DNA from: Diadema setosum
Lineage: Eukaryota; Echinodermata; Echinoidea; Diadematoida; Diadematidae
Assembly: GCF_964275005.1 (NCBI RefSeq)
Contig: NC_092705.1
Location: 21,273,723 to 21,337,722 of the forward strand
Direction: 5' to 3'
Length of the DNA: 64,000 bases
The notes under the pieces: model-generated
Seen by the model: the letters and a program-made list of their open reading frames with translations, nothing else
Databases searched by the model: none
What the model was told of the DNA's origin: nothing
Shown: piece after piece, positions 1 through 12,540 of the stretch
How positions within the stretch are numbered: position 1 is the first letter of the stretch
Layout: each line of letters starts with the position of its first letter
Position numbers and translations under genes: made by a program

Positions 1-296
1 TTCTGATATTTTTTTTAACAGAAAAAAAATAAAAAGTGCTACCTGTCACCTACTGTGCTGCATTAGTGTCTAAATTATGTACTCTAGTATTCTTAAGTCG
101 TCAGTCTTAAGTCACTAATGACAAAATAAACGGCAGTGAATATGATGACAGATCACGATAATTTCTTGTGTATTTTCACAATTCAATCGGAAAATTATCA
201 GAAATATCAGAAAAAAATGTTCGCAGACTTTGGCAATGGCTGTACATTGGAATTGATAGTATCTACCGGAAGATTTCTATTTTCTGAAAGTTAGTT

Positions 297-2420
297 AAAG
301 GGGCATTCCAGACGATTTTCATAACTTCACATAATGTAGTACATAAATTAGCAGCTCAGTCATGTCAATGTATAGATTTGTTAAATGTATTGAAGTCCTT
401 GAGCAGAGAAGTCAATACTCTGAAAAAACCCAAAAGACCTTAACATTGAACAAAGATGATGACAAAGAAGGTTCACTATATTTCAGAAATGTAGCAATAT
501 AATTCCTTGACAATATCTCGTGCTTAATGAGTTCACTTTTGTATAATTTATGCATGCTTTTTTCTGCTGTTATGCTTCCTTGAACCCCTACTCATGTATT
601 CTTATAGTGAGGCTGCCATGTCAACATCCTTGTTCATTGGGATTTGTTATAGATTTTGAAAACAATCGTATTCTTCGTCCGAGTCGCTATTAATTCTGAA
701 ACTCTTTACCCAGTATAACCAATTTATAGTTATTCAAGTGTTAAGGTCTGAAAAGGTCTCCTTTAAAAAGAAAAAAAAAAACTTCGTTATTCTGAAGGTT
801 CATTAATCCGTAATTCCGTAGCACACAAATTTCCTATACCTAGAGGTTCTGTAGAGGTTATTTAATCCGAACATTTAAGTGGCGTTATTCCGAAGGTTCG
901 TTTTTCCTGTGTTTCGTTAATCCGAGAATGAAATAAAGTTCGTTGTAACGAAGGTTCGTTCATCCGAAAGTGATTGAAGGCTCCTTATATCGAATGTTCG
1001 TTAATCCGCAAATGAATTTACGGTCGTCATTTTTTTTTATCCCGAAAATCAATTAAGATTTGTTATGAATAAGAAATAAGGTTCGTTAATTAGATTTGGG
1101 ATTTGAGTAGGATACTTGCTCAAAATCAAGGTTAGATGGCCATTACAGTACCTGGGTGCAATGTAAAGGTAAAACAGCCAAGTTTCAAACTGATTTATGA
1201 AATTTGCCAAATGATTAACAAACTTACAACTTTAAATGGTAAACTAGATGTAACACATTATAAGAAGTCACTTTTTAATGTTTTATGATAACGTAATAAA
1301 GGAGATTATCTAATTAATAATTCTAGTTTGATTGGTCAATACAAACGTGAACACTTTTTTTTTGGTCATAGTTTATAAGAATGGACAATAAGCATTCAAA
1401 TTTCGCTTGCAAAAGAGGCCACAGCATTTGCGTATCACAGTGGTCTTAAAGCTGAAAAAAAAAAACTACCTCGCCATGTTTCATTGTAGTTCATTGTTCA
1501 TGTACACGCAATTTTTCCAGAACTTAAGACTGACATACTTCCTTGAGTATTAACAAGCTGAAGAAAACTTACAAGCCATGCCAGCGGTTTGGTCGAAAAG
1601 GTTCTTTATGTTTTAGCTTTAGCCTTTTAATTTCATCTCTTTTGTCCTCCATTTTTCTTATATCTTTTCGCAGTGTTTCAAGCCACACTTTTGAACATGA
1701 ATGTTTTAGAGTGGCATGTATTTAGCAAAGGTGCACCACATAGGATCTACATTGGATCACACGAGGAGATACGAAGCGCCCGTTAAATATGCTATACCTT
1801 GGAAGTTTGTAAGTGTCTGTATAAATGTTGCCAGGGGTATGGTGAGGGATGCTATGGTGTCGATCCCAAATTATTAGTTTTGTACCGTCTCGCGGGAAAT
1901 ACCCACTTTTAAAGATATTCCGCACTTCCTGCCGCTCACATGCCTGTACCGCCCATTAAAGGAAACCTCCGGAGGACTTTTAGATTTTTACATTTGAACA
2001 ACTATAAACTTAGTTATACTGAGGACAGAGTTTCAGAATTTGTGATAATTTGGATGAAGAATAAGAATATTTTCGAAATCAGGATCAAGGATGATGACAT
2101 GGCAGTGTCATCATAAGAACAATAAAGAATGCATGAATTGGGGCTCAAGGAAGCAGAACAAAAGAAGAAGGCAGGCATACGTAGATTATACACAGGTGAA
2201 CTCGCAAGCAAGCAGGATTGTAATGGAATTACACTGCTACATTATCTTCTGAAATACGTGTACCTCCTATGTCATCATCCTTGTTCAGTGTAATTTGTTT
2301 AAGGTTTTTCAAAGTATTGTTTCTGTGCTCAAGAACCCCAGTAAATTCCGCAAATCATGGAGTTGTCGATTTATGTACTATATGATGTGAAATTATGAAA
2401 ATCGTCTAGAATGTCCCTTT
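297..2420. mobile_element. 2.1-kb element with about 70-bp imperfect terminal inverted repeats
   Basis: The left end (from 297) and the reverse complement of the right end (to 2420) match over about 70 bases; the shared core includes GACGATTTTCATAA and AGTACATAAAT. This is the layout of a non-autonomous DNA transposon. No transposase reading frame was recognised inside. Related segments containing GATGATGACA occur near both ends (about 450 and 2090). No convincing target-site duplication is visible, so the family is unassigned and the ends may be off by a few bases. Confidence 0.6.
783..1105. repeat. Degenerate tandem repeat of GGTTCGTTAATCCG-type units
   Basis: Short units of the type GAAGGTTCGTTAATCCG recur at irregular 30-50 base spacing, with substitutions, inside the 297-2420 element. 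No coding potential is seen. It is probably part of that element's internal sequence. Confidence 0.5.
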
Positions 2421-2690
2421 CATTTAAGTATGAACTCGCATACATCGTACCAATGGCTCAGCTAAAATCAGAGGGGATAATACACAGCAGCACAAAGAAT
2501 ATACATGTACAATATATAGGTTCCTCACTCCGTTTATCAGCCGCACAGTCTGTGAGTGATGCGTGTTATCTCACTTTCATAAATGCTCTCCTGATTCGTA
2601 ACAACTGTGCCGTGTCTCCCGGTCGAAAAGTTACACACGTAGAAATCCTTATCACCAGTAGCAAATTTTGCCATACTCCTAAATCGTATC

Positions 2691-2878
2691 CGGGCAATTA
2701 CCCCCAGAGGGCAATTAACCCCCTCCCCGGCTAAATACTGGTTATAGGTTAGGTAAGTGTAAAGATTAGGGTTAGGTTTAGGGTTAGGAGTTTGGGTTAG
2801 GGTTAGAATTAGGTTCAGGATTATGATTAGGATTATGGCCAGGGGAAGGGTGGGGGTAATTGCCCAGGGGGTAATTGT
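2691..2878. mobile_element. Short foldback repeat with GGGTAATTGCCC ends and TTAGGG-like core
   Basis: The left end has two copies of a GGGCAATTA-CCCC motif and the right end has the same motif twice in inverted orientation. The core is a run of degenerate GGTTAGG units. A partial copy starts at 27841. The inverted ends suggest a small non-autonomous transposon; the core resembles telomere repeat only superficially. Confidence 0.6.
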
Positions 2879-3701
2879 TATAGACCCTCCTAGATAACGA
2901 GGTGATAATGCCACCTACTATTATTAATGCCTATTTGTAATATTCAGTTTGCTATGTGTGCGCCTATCCGGGGATTTTGGGAATCACACGGAATCAACTC
3001 AAGTTGACCTTAGATAATAAACAAAGAGTCAAGGCGATAATAGGGTAGAGATTGTATTTCATTGATAGATATATTAGAAACGTTTTGGAAATTTCGTACG
3101 ACCTAAGATGATAATACAATATGTAGAGGTTGCTGCAACCACATGAACGCAAATTCCGTGTGTAGTAGTACCATTAGGTCCACTACCTCACAACTCTCCT
3201 ATCGATTCCTTCACAAAAATACCGTAAAGATATCATGTAGATAAAATCAATTTATGGCTAAATACACTAAATGTACTTTGTTACAAAACAACGATAAGAT
3301 ATTTTAACATTAAGCATTTAAGAAATACCTCTACCCCATTTCGATAACCACTTTCAAAGTGACGGATAAATCCATATACATAATCAATGATATCCAATTT
3401 TTGTTACCACAATGGTTATTAATTGCCGTATCAAACATCGAGTACCTCATTACAGTTTAATCATACACGTTATATTCCATTTAGCTTTAGAACAAAAGTT
3501 GTGACACTAGACAATAGGACAGCTCGTGCCGATGTTTTCTCATCTTCCTTTAAAATCGAATACAAGTTCATCGCGTGAGCAAGGGCACTAGTAGCTGTGC
3601 TTCCTGAGGTACAAAGTTCAATATGTGCGACAGCATTACATGACTGTATTCCTAAATGTTTCTTCCTCTAGGTGTATGTGTGAGGTTAGGTGACTAAACC
3701 A

Positions 3702-3734
<33 letters not shown>

Positions 3735-5939
3735 GTCATTTGCTGTATTTGGGTGTCTCACCTGGAGAAAAAAGGAGAAAGAATGACGATCATGTTGTGA
3801 TTAAATAGACAAGTTTAAATAATATGACTGTGTTGTCTGCTCGGATCGTACGCACGCAACGTTTCATACGAGCAATTTCTGACACCTTAAAGATTATCTA
3901 CTCTCGACATTTGCCAAATAGCATGAACGATGACGTGAGATTTTGTCACAGATATGAAAACAAGGACGGCTGTACCAGGGTGCGGAGAGAAGAGGTTGCA
4001 GGGTTTGTATAATAGCAGCTATAGGAAGTATAAATAACGATAGAATTAATGATGATAACGAACATGGACATTACCATTTTATCGTAATTTTCATAAGTGT
4101 GATGATCTTTGGATACACAGACCTCCTCCAACAAAATGTAAACAGATCATTGATCACAGCACAACTAGCGAGGGTTTTTATCTTTTTTTTTTTTCGGGGG
4201 GGGGGGGGAATAATTATTATACACTAAGTATAACTATTGAATACCATGAGTCACAATGACTATAGTCTATTGATTTACCTGAGATTTTCTTTTTTTTTAT
4301 GGGTCCTTTATCATTCAATGCTTACATAAATGGCATCTCAAAGTTTCCCAGCGCTTCTTCATTTCAAATTAAATTTTGTTGTTGATAAAGCCATTATAGT
4401 CCAGAATTGATAAATAATGATCCTTACGTATACTGATAGTTTTGAATTCATTATCTTAAATATAAATGGGTTTATCTGTCATAAATCATCATAGTGTATA
4501 TACAACTTGCTATATATCTTAGAGGAGCCAGCTCCAATAATTAATTTTTATATACAATAATGATAATCACTTTGTATGTTACCAGTCAATTCTCAACTAA
4601 GATGAAATGAATAAATACATTTCAAGAAAGGCCAGAATACTATACAAGATTACAAAGTTTCTTTATATTCAAAGTTTTCTTATTCGAAAGATCATTTGCG
4701 TACAAAACTTTGATGCTATCTAATATTTCGTAGTGCTATCAAGAAACTAAACTAGTTTCCCTTACGCTCAAAACGCCTTATCGACTTAATCTGCATAAAT
4801 ATAAAACGGAGAGGTTATGATTATTCGTTTGAACACATGACTCCAAGATATTTTTGTTTTATATACGTGGGTACACTCATTTACAAATACGTAAAGTCAG
4901 TTTTAGCTCATTGATCCATAAAATGTCTTACTTGAATTCGATTATCCACACTCGCCGTCAAACAGACTAACTTCGTAGCCCCACTCCCCCCCCCCAAAAA
5001 AAAAAAACTCTTAACTTAGTAGTCCATCAAAATAATTATCACTTACCCGACATTCTGAACGCGATACCCGATCACGTCAAATAGAATACTAAAAAGTATA
5101 AACCTGTATATCACCCATTGATTTCGAAAGATATGATCATTGCAAACTGTAAACCTTTCGCTATAGACTCAACTTTGACGCTTCCGGCGGGAGATCTCTC
5201 GCTTTCACGCCATTTTCTTTTCTTCTGTTTGAGTTTGAATTTTTCCCGCTCTAGCTGTGTGTCTCCCGTTTAAGATGTGTTTCTCCCGCCCAACTTTTTA
5301 TTTTTGTCACAGACACCCTTTTTTCGTTTAAGAATAATGTCACGCACCATGCAGAGAGTTTAATGCCGAGAGCACAGAGGTCATACAGCACATCGTGTTG
5401 TAGGTCGATCAATGCCTAGAGCTTGATTGATTGATTGATTGATCTTATTAATTTCCGCAAAATGAAATATGTACATTACCTCTTATTAAACAATACAAAG
5501 AAATTATCACGTATGTACGTGAAATTGAGGCTGGATGGCCCTACTCAGCTCCGCCCTCATGGTGGAGCTGTTCTACCGAGGGGTTCAGAAGAAAACACAC
5601 TCGTTATATTCGAAATCAACATGCAAATTTGTATCAACATAAACTACTCTACACAAAATCAAAATAATATCCAATATTACACTTTAGATGAACGCTATAA
5701 CCACAATGGAAATACTAGTAAGTCAAATCAATGAATTCAACAAACATCTACGCTTCAGAGAAAAAAGAAAACAAGAAAAAGGAAATAAAGTACATAGGCA
5801 AATATACTTAAATTGAAAATGTAATGCTATTACATAAACACGATCCTCTACAAAAGAATTTCTTAAATTACCCTAAACGCAATATTAATACAACATTTTT
5901 CGAAAGTCCCTAATTTCCCTCTGTTTTTTTTTTATGTTT
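2879..5939. other. 3.1-kb stretch with no recognised gene
   Basis: AT-rich sequence with a GT dinucleotide run (3702-3736), a T/G homopolymer near 4190 and a short TTGA repeat near 5426-5443. No conserved coding segment or splice-bounded exon was recognised on either strand. Confidence 0.5.
3702..3736. repeat. (GT)n microsatellite
   Basis: An almost pure GT dinucleotide tract with one TTT interruption. Confidence 0.9.
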
Positions 5940-5971
5940 TATGTTTTATTCGTGTCAACCGGACGACAAAG

Positions 5972-6727
5972 ATGTTGTACACATCCCTAAGAACAGTCAT
6001 GGCGCTTTTTGTGACATTTCTGGTCTTTGGAACTATGTTTATGACCACTTTGACCTTGGAATTGGATCCACAACCTGCCAGTCTGATATACACACGGACC
6101 GAGCTGCTTAACCTTCGCTGCGCTACGGCGGATAACCTACCTACTGGGTATAAGGACTTCCCGAGTGATATTAAACCACGTAAGCGAGGTAAGCGGGGCG
6201 GGATCAGGACACGGATCAGGAAAAGGGGTACAAAGACATCCCTTCCCACGATTATTCTTGGAAATGTACGTTCATTACCTAACAAGATGGAGGAACTTGA
6301 AACATTAACTAGGTATATGAATGAATATAGAGATTCTAGTCTCTTAGCTTTCACTGAAACTTGGTTGAACGATAGTATTCCTGACAGCGCCGTTGAAATC
6401 CCCCATTTCCACCTCGTGAGAGGGGATAGGACTGAAGAGTCAGGGAAAAAGAGAGGAGGGGGTGTGTGTTTGTACATCAACAAGAAATGGTGTCAAAATT
6501 GGTCATTGAAATATACTGTATGCACGCCAGATATTGAACTCATCACGGTAGGACTACGGCCCTTCTATCTCCCCCGTGAGTTTCCACAGATCTTTGTAAC
6601 AGTAGTGTACATACAACCACGAGCTGATGTTACTGTAGCGAGCGAATGCTTAGCAGAAAAAGTACAACAACTGGCATCTGGGTCCCCCGATGCCCCCATT
6701 CTCATCATGGGCGACTTCAATCAGTGA
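5972..6727 (+). pseudogene. LINE polyprotein, leader and endonuclease part
   Basis: This frame has a hydrophobic leader (residues 10-28), then TLELDPQP (residues 28-35) resembling a degraded 2A-type motif, then a basic stretch rich in RKRGKRGG (about 70-86). The endonuclease follows, with LGNVRSLPNKMEEL, the FTETWLND motif and GDFN near the end. The endonuclease should continue to an SDH-type motif, but the frame stops right after GDFNQ and resumes in another frame at a TDHL motif. By family expectation about 50 residues of the endonuclease C-terminus are missing. The endonuclease nicks target DNA to prime reverse transcription; this copy probably cannot. Confidence 0.8.
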
Positions 6728-6729
6728 TC

Positions 6730-7836
6730 ACTGATCATCTTAACGTACAACTATTGCCGACCTATAAACCGAGACTGAAACGCTGCAGACCGGTTACCAA
6801 GCAACGATATGCCTGGACAGATGATCCTACTGAGAAACTCCGTGCTTCGCTTGACTGCACGGATTGGGATATATTGTTCGATTCAGCCGATTCACTGGAA
6901 GAGGCCACGGACATAATCTCCAGCTACATTAAGTTCAACGTTGATGCCATCGTGCCCCGAAAGATTTTTAAGGTTTACCCAAATAATAAGCCCTGGGTAA
7001 CAAAGGAACTTAGGGACCTGTTAAAGGAAAAGAATGCTGCATTAACAGGAGGTGATAAAACACGTGTAAAGGTGCTGCAAAAAGATATAAAAAGACAGAT
7101 TGATAAGTGTAAGCTGTCATATAAAGAGAAGCTGGAAAGAAACTTCAGTGAAAATAACCCGGCTTCTGCATGGAGAACAATGGACATGATCACAGGGTAT
7201 AAACAGAAGTCGGCTACCGTCGACTTCGAGGTCACACAAACTTTTGTAGATGATTTAAATGATTTCTTTTGCAGATTTGAGGTGGACTTCACCCTGCAGA
7301 ATGAGGCTATTGTTTGTAGTTTAAGAAATGCACTAACTGAAATGGGTTCTGAAAACTATGTAAACCTCACTGAACACGAGGTTAGGGTTGTGCTTGGTTC
7401 AGTGCGTCTTAATAAGGCCCCTGGGCCTGATGGTATCAGCAACAAAATCCTTGCCCTATGTAAGAGTCAACTATCGGGTATCTTAACTAAGATATTCCAA
7501 TGTTCATTAGACCATGGATCTATTCCCCGCCTATGGAAGATGTCATTAATCAAACCCATCCCAAAGAAAAAGAAGGCATCGGAGTTAAATGACTTCAGAC
7601 CGATCTCACTTACCTGTAGTGTGATGAAGTGCTTTGAGAAGGTAGTACTAAAACATCTTCTTAACTACTCTTCCTCTCAAATCGATCCCATGCAGTTCGC
7701 ATACAGAGGTAAGAGGGGCGTCGAAGATGCAGTTTTAACATACTTGCACAAAATGTACTCCCACTTGGACAAAAGTAAGACGTATGTAAGATCTACCTTT
7801 GCTGACTTCTCTAGTGCATTTAACACTATATTGTAA
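6730..7836 (+). pseudogene. LINE polyprotein, linker and N-terminal reverse transcriptase
   Basis: The frame continues from TDHL through a lysine-rich linker (NNKPWVTKELRDLLKEK) into the reverse transcriptase fingers (KAPGPDGI, FRPISLT) and motif A (FADFSSAFNTI), which supplies the first catalytic aspartate. The frame closes directly after motif A, and the protein continues in a different frame at about 7845. That marks a 1-2 base frameshift near 7835 in a functional domain. Confidence 0.85.
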
Positions 7837-7844
7837 CTCACCTT

Positions 7845-8774
7845 TTGATACAAAAATTGATTTCTTTTAATGTGCCCCCTCAAATCATCCTTTGGATCCA
7901 AGATTTCCTCAGTAACCGACCTCAGAAGGTTATAATGGGTAATGTTCAATCTAGTATGAAAATTTTGAACACAGGAGCACCGCAAGGATGCGTCCTGTCC
8001 CCGGTACTTTTTTCATTGTACACCAGTGACTGTCGATGTTCCTCAAACCAGTGTAGCATCATAAAATACGCAGATGATACTGTCATCACAGGTTATCTTT
8101 CATCTGATGATATTGAAGCATACACCAGCACAGTTGAAAGTTTTGTAAAATGGTGTGATGATCATTTCCTACTGTTAAATGTGTCGAAAACAAAGGAGTT
8201 GATCATAGATCACAGACGTAATGCCACTGAGCATAGGGCAGTTACAATTCACGGGGTAGTAGTGGAACAAGTCCAGGAATACAAGTACTTGGGTACGACC
8301 ATAAGCAACTCACTAAACTGGTCAAAAAATATTGAATCATTGCAGAAAAAAGCAAATCAGAGGCTTTACTTCGTTAGGACCCTGAAAAAGCTCCATGTGG
8401 AAGACAGACTTGTTGCTCTATTCTACAACTCCATCATTGAGAGTGTTCTAACTTATAATATTGTGTGTTATTTTGCCCAAGCAACAAAATGTGATTTGAA
8501 GAAGCTAAATCGTCCCAGAAAAATAGTCCAACGCTTATTAGGGCTATACTTCCCATCCCTTGATGATGTCTATCAAGAGAGAGTTGCTTCCATACTGCGG
8601 AAGATTATGCAGGACCCCACCCACCCACTCAACGAAAACTTTACCTTCAACTGTTCAGGTATTCGCTTGTGTGTTCCACGTACTCAGAAAACCCGTTTCA
8701 GGCAATCGTTCATCCCTAACGCCATACATCTCTATAATGCGCAGGTCCGAAGGTCTGTGTCACACCCGTCATGA
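7845..8774 (+). pseudogene. LINE polyprotein, C-terminal reverse transcriptase
   Basis: The frame carries the reverse transcriptase palm motif GAPQGCVLSPVLFSLYTSD (about 7974-8030), motif C YADDTVI (about 8068) with the catalytic aspartate pair, and the following EYKYLGTTI and thumb/connection region. It ends near a C-terminal RRSVSHPS. With the preceding frame it makes a near-complete reverse transcriptase, interrupted only by the frameshift at the junction. Confidence 0.88.
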
Positions 8775-9027
8775 ATACCTTACCCAGATATCAATTGATT
8801 GTAATAATTATGGATAATCTCATTTTACTTTTGGTGTATCAGATGTAACATTGCTGTAACATTACATTGATGACGTAATTCTGAAATATTTGTGTGTAAG
8901 AAGAATCTACTCACACAGACACAGACACACACACGCGCACCCATACACACATACAAAATACATACCACCCTTACTCACACTATATCTCATATTACTCTCA
9001 AATGCTATTGCACACACATACATCTCA

Positions 9028-9030
<3 letters not shown>

Positions 9031-9080
<50 letters not shown>
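9031..9080. repeat. (TA)n microsatellite in LINE 3' region
   Basis: About 50 bases of pure TA alternation, preceded by CA-rich sequence from about 8910, inside the 3' non-coding part of the LINE. Confidence 0.9.
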
Positions 9081-9081
<1 letters not shown>

Positions 9082-9456
9082 GTAACTTAAACTCATATGT
9101 TGTAATTAAAGATCATTATATTTTTTTTTTCTTTAAACGAAAACATTATATGAACAATTATTGAAAGTTTTCTTTTTATGACTTATATGATACAGAACTT
9201 TTTGGCCAAAATTGATTTACAAGACAGTTGTATATTATCCATACTTGGTCTATTTCATATGCTATCCTTATGTATACATTGGGCAAGCAGAATTATATGT
9301 TATGCAATATGTACCTTTGAACTATGATGAATTTGTCAATTTGTAATATGTAATTGAAAATTTGTTTGTCTTGTTCATTATGTGGACTACATGTAAAAAA
9401 ACCAGTGAAAAGATAATTTCCTTTATGGACAATAAAGCAATTCATTCATTCATTCG

Positions 9457-11051
9457 TTATTGGGAAGTATATAAGTTTCGCTTCATAGGCCCTAGAGAAT
9501 ATATATCATGTTACACTAATGTGAACTTGTTCACAGCAACGTATGTGGAGCCCTTTATCATATCTGCCGATTGTCGCATATATAACTATCATGGCTTATA
9601 TAATAGTCATTTTAAGGCTTTATTGAATAGAGTTTAATATCTTTCTTCATTCTTAAACACAGTACGTGACATTCGAAGTACTTAATAATACCTGCTGCCA
9701 TTTTTTTTTAAGATGATTATTGAATGACTCTTGTCTTTTGTGTCATTTTTTTTTTCTTGGCCACCAAATTTCATTTTCGAGTCACCAAAATGATATTCGA
9801 TGATTAGTTTGCCACAAATATAGCCATCGTTAGTATCGAGCTTTGGATATATACATATAAAATATTCATATATTATCACTGGAAACTGCACTATACTGCC
9901 TGTTTTATAGGAAAGAACAACGAAACTAATTTTCCCTCCCCATATTGAGCAATGACAACCATGTAATCGTAAGACCTTTGACATATTGCATGTACATAGA
10001 TTGGCTAGAACTGAATTTGCGCAACACCCGAGCGAACCGGTGGGAGCCAGTTCATTATTTTCGCAGGATAGCAAGAAGGCAGGAATTGAAAAATTTTCGT
10101 CGAAGGAGTCAGTGACAACCTTGCCGAGTTTCATTATAGACGGTAAAGTATATAGCACTAACCTTACTACTTCACTGAAACCTTACATTACTTATTTTCA
10201 AACAACATCGTGAATCTCTGTTTGATGATCGCTATCGTTATATAGCTCGAACGTTAAGTAGCATAGGTTACTCGCAACTGCATTGGAAAGTGTTTCGATT
10301 CAACAAAAAGATTCACCGTCTATGGAGCCGCGTATATAGATGTTAATAATTGGCTTTAAAATATCGCCTTCCCACGGTCTACGACAAAAGGCAAGGATCA
10401 GCGTTTTAGTTTTCTGAAAAAAAATTATTGAGCTGACCCGTAGTTCAACTACAATATTTTTCTTTTTTTTTTTTTTTTGGGGGGGGGGGTTGACTTATAT
10501 GAATGATAATCGACATGACATGGTGTGATCAAGATATGGTCTAATATTATGCTGACTTTCTTTGTCGCATTGTTAGGTATGCTTCCTATGTACCAATGTT
10601 TATTTTATTCCCATATACAATACTGTACTTGGATATCGCCTTTGTAACTTGTAATGAATGACGGTTAAGTACGTCTATACGTTCCAAACGTAGCTCACCC
10701 TGGTAATTTAGAATATTTTATCAATACTCAATTCTGCGTAGCTGACACACAATGGTGTAACATCAGACATTGAGACAAATTTGAATATCCAAGATTATAT
10801 TGAGTATTATTGTAAATACTAGTCACCTGGTGATTTCAATTTCGCTCGATCTCAATCTCAAATTTATTCACCCCGCTTCTACTCAACACTTACTTTATCA
10901 TAACCACTTCAGTCTTTTTCATGCGTACACCAGAAGTCTTAAAAGGTCTCCGATGTCATGGAATTACTCATGTATCTCAGTAACTAACTATTTTTCATTT
11001 TTTTTAAACTAATGGACATAACAGAGACATGGCTTCATTCAAGTTTTGAAT
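9457..11051. other. 1.6-kb stretch without recognised gene
   Basis: AT-rich sequence with a poly-T/poly-G homopolymer near 10460-10490. Open frames here are short and show no family resemblance or codon bias. Confidence 0.5.
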
Positions 11052-12413
11052 CATTTTTTTTTATGCCTCCGCCACGAAGTGTCGCCGGAGGCATTATGTT
11101 TTCGGGTTGTCCGTCCTTCCGTCCGACCGTCCGTCCTTCCGTCCGTCCGTAATGAATTTTGTGGACAGCGTAACTAAAAAACCTTTTGAGGTATCCTAAT
11201 GAAACTTGGCATGTTTGTGTATTAGGGGGTGAAGTTGTGCCTATCAACTTTTTGGTGCACATGCTCAAGGTCGAAGGTCAAAAGGTCAAGGTCAGATGCT
11301 TAAAATTTCACTTTATTTCCCCCATATCTTTGCAATGCCTGAAGATATTTTCTTGAAACTTAGTGTATACATGTATTACCCAATTAAAATTATCTGGTAA
11401 AAGTTTGGGGTCATGAGGTCAAAGGTCAAATGTCAAAAGGTCAAGTTAAAATGTTAAAATTTCACTTTTTTTCTCCGTATCTTGGACGATGTTGGAAATA
11501 GTTCAAGGTATCTTCATGGAACATAGTATATATGCATGTAATGACTGACAGTGCTTATTTAGGGAATTTGGTGTTCATGGGGTCAAAGGTCGGGGGTCAA
11601 AGGCAAGGGCAATACTTCAAAATTGTACTATTTCCCTTATATCCAATAATAATGATAATAATAGTGGCTACTTATATAGCGCACAGGTCCACTTTTCAAT
11701 GCTCATGGCGCTTCAAAAATGAAAAGATATCATATATTTACATGCATATACATATTCAAACATTTCAACAAAGAAAAAAAAAACACTTGTTTTTTTTTTG
11801 TTTGTTTATTTATGCAATGCCAGCAGGATATTTATTTGTTTTTTAACTTGGTGTATGCATGAGTATAACCCAATAGAGATTCTCTGGGATTTTAATTTTT
11901 TGCCAAGAAGGTCTAAGGTCAAAAGGTCAAAGATCAAGTGAAAGTGCTGAACTTACTTCTTTCTCCATATCTCGGAAGTGGCTCAAGTTGTCTTGAAACT
12001 TAGTAGGGAGCCAACATATTCATGTATGTTCTGCCTGACAGTGATTCTCTTATACATGTAAATCTTAGGGTCAAAGGCCTGATGAAAATGATAAAAATTT
12101 ACTGCTCAATACAGAAATTGCACTTTTTCTCCATACCTTGAAAATTACTCAATGCATAAACTTATGAAAGGGTCAAAGTCGAGGTAAAGTTATTAAATCC
12201 TTAAATACATGCTCTCCTATATTCATCCAATTGAACATAGGTGCAGGAAGGTGAACATTCAACACATTTGGGACAAACATGTCATTTTAATATTTTGCGA
12301 ATTTTGTGAAAATGTAAACACACATTGTCCACATGTACTATAGACCTATAAGGAGAATCATGCATTATGGCGGAGGCATAGGGCCTACCAGTCGCCACAG
12401 CGACATTTCTAGT
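11052..12413. mobile_element. Dispersed repeat with GCCTCCGCCA inverted ends and AGGTCA arrays
   Basis: The left end begins ATGCCTCCGCCAC and the right end carries the inverse, near GGCGGAGGCAT (12369-12380). The left end itself folds into a hairpin (GCCTCCG/CGGAGGC). After it come short TCCGTCCG repeats and about six clusters of GGTCAAAGGTCA-type direct repeats. Inside, around 11645-11715, lies a segment of a second dispersed-repeat type (TTATATAGCGC). No transposase was seen. This is a non-autonomous repeat of unassigned family. Confidence 0.6.
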
Positions 12414-12540
12414 TTGTTTATGAAATTATAACTTCATGCACACCGTATATGGCAAAGGATGCGTAAGAATGTAGAATTGTTTGTGTATAAAACCAACACA
12501 GCTTTAAACCTAGCATTATTTGACATTATTATTGGATTAT

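Larger units (their letters stand above)
5940..9456 (+). mobile_element. Non-LTR retrotransposon (LINE), L2/CR1-like, degraded
   Basis: The element reads in one direction: hydrophobic leader, basic segment, AP-type endonuclease, then reverse transcriptase. Its 3' non-coding part contains a TA microsatellite and ends with AATAAA at 9431 followed by short ATTC repeats (9441-9456), the kind of short-repeat tail known from L2/CR1 LINEs. The 5' end is uncertain and no separate ORF1 was seen. The coding region is broken by a deletion in the endonuclease and by one frameshift in the reverse transcriptase, so the copy should be inactive. L2/CR1 assignment is from motif resemblance only. Confidence 0.85.

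Noticed and set aside
2760-2830. GGTTAGG-type repeats as a telomere or chromosome end
   Set aside because: Units are degenerate, short and enclosed by inverted ends of a foldback element; unique sequence continues on both sides.
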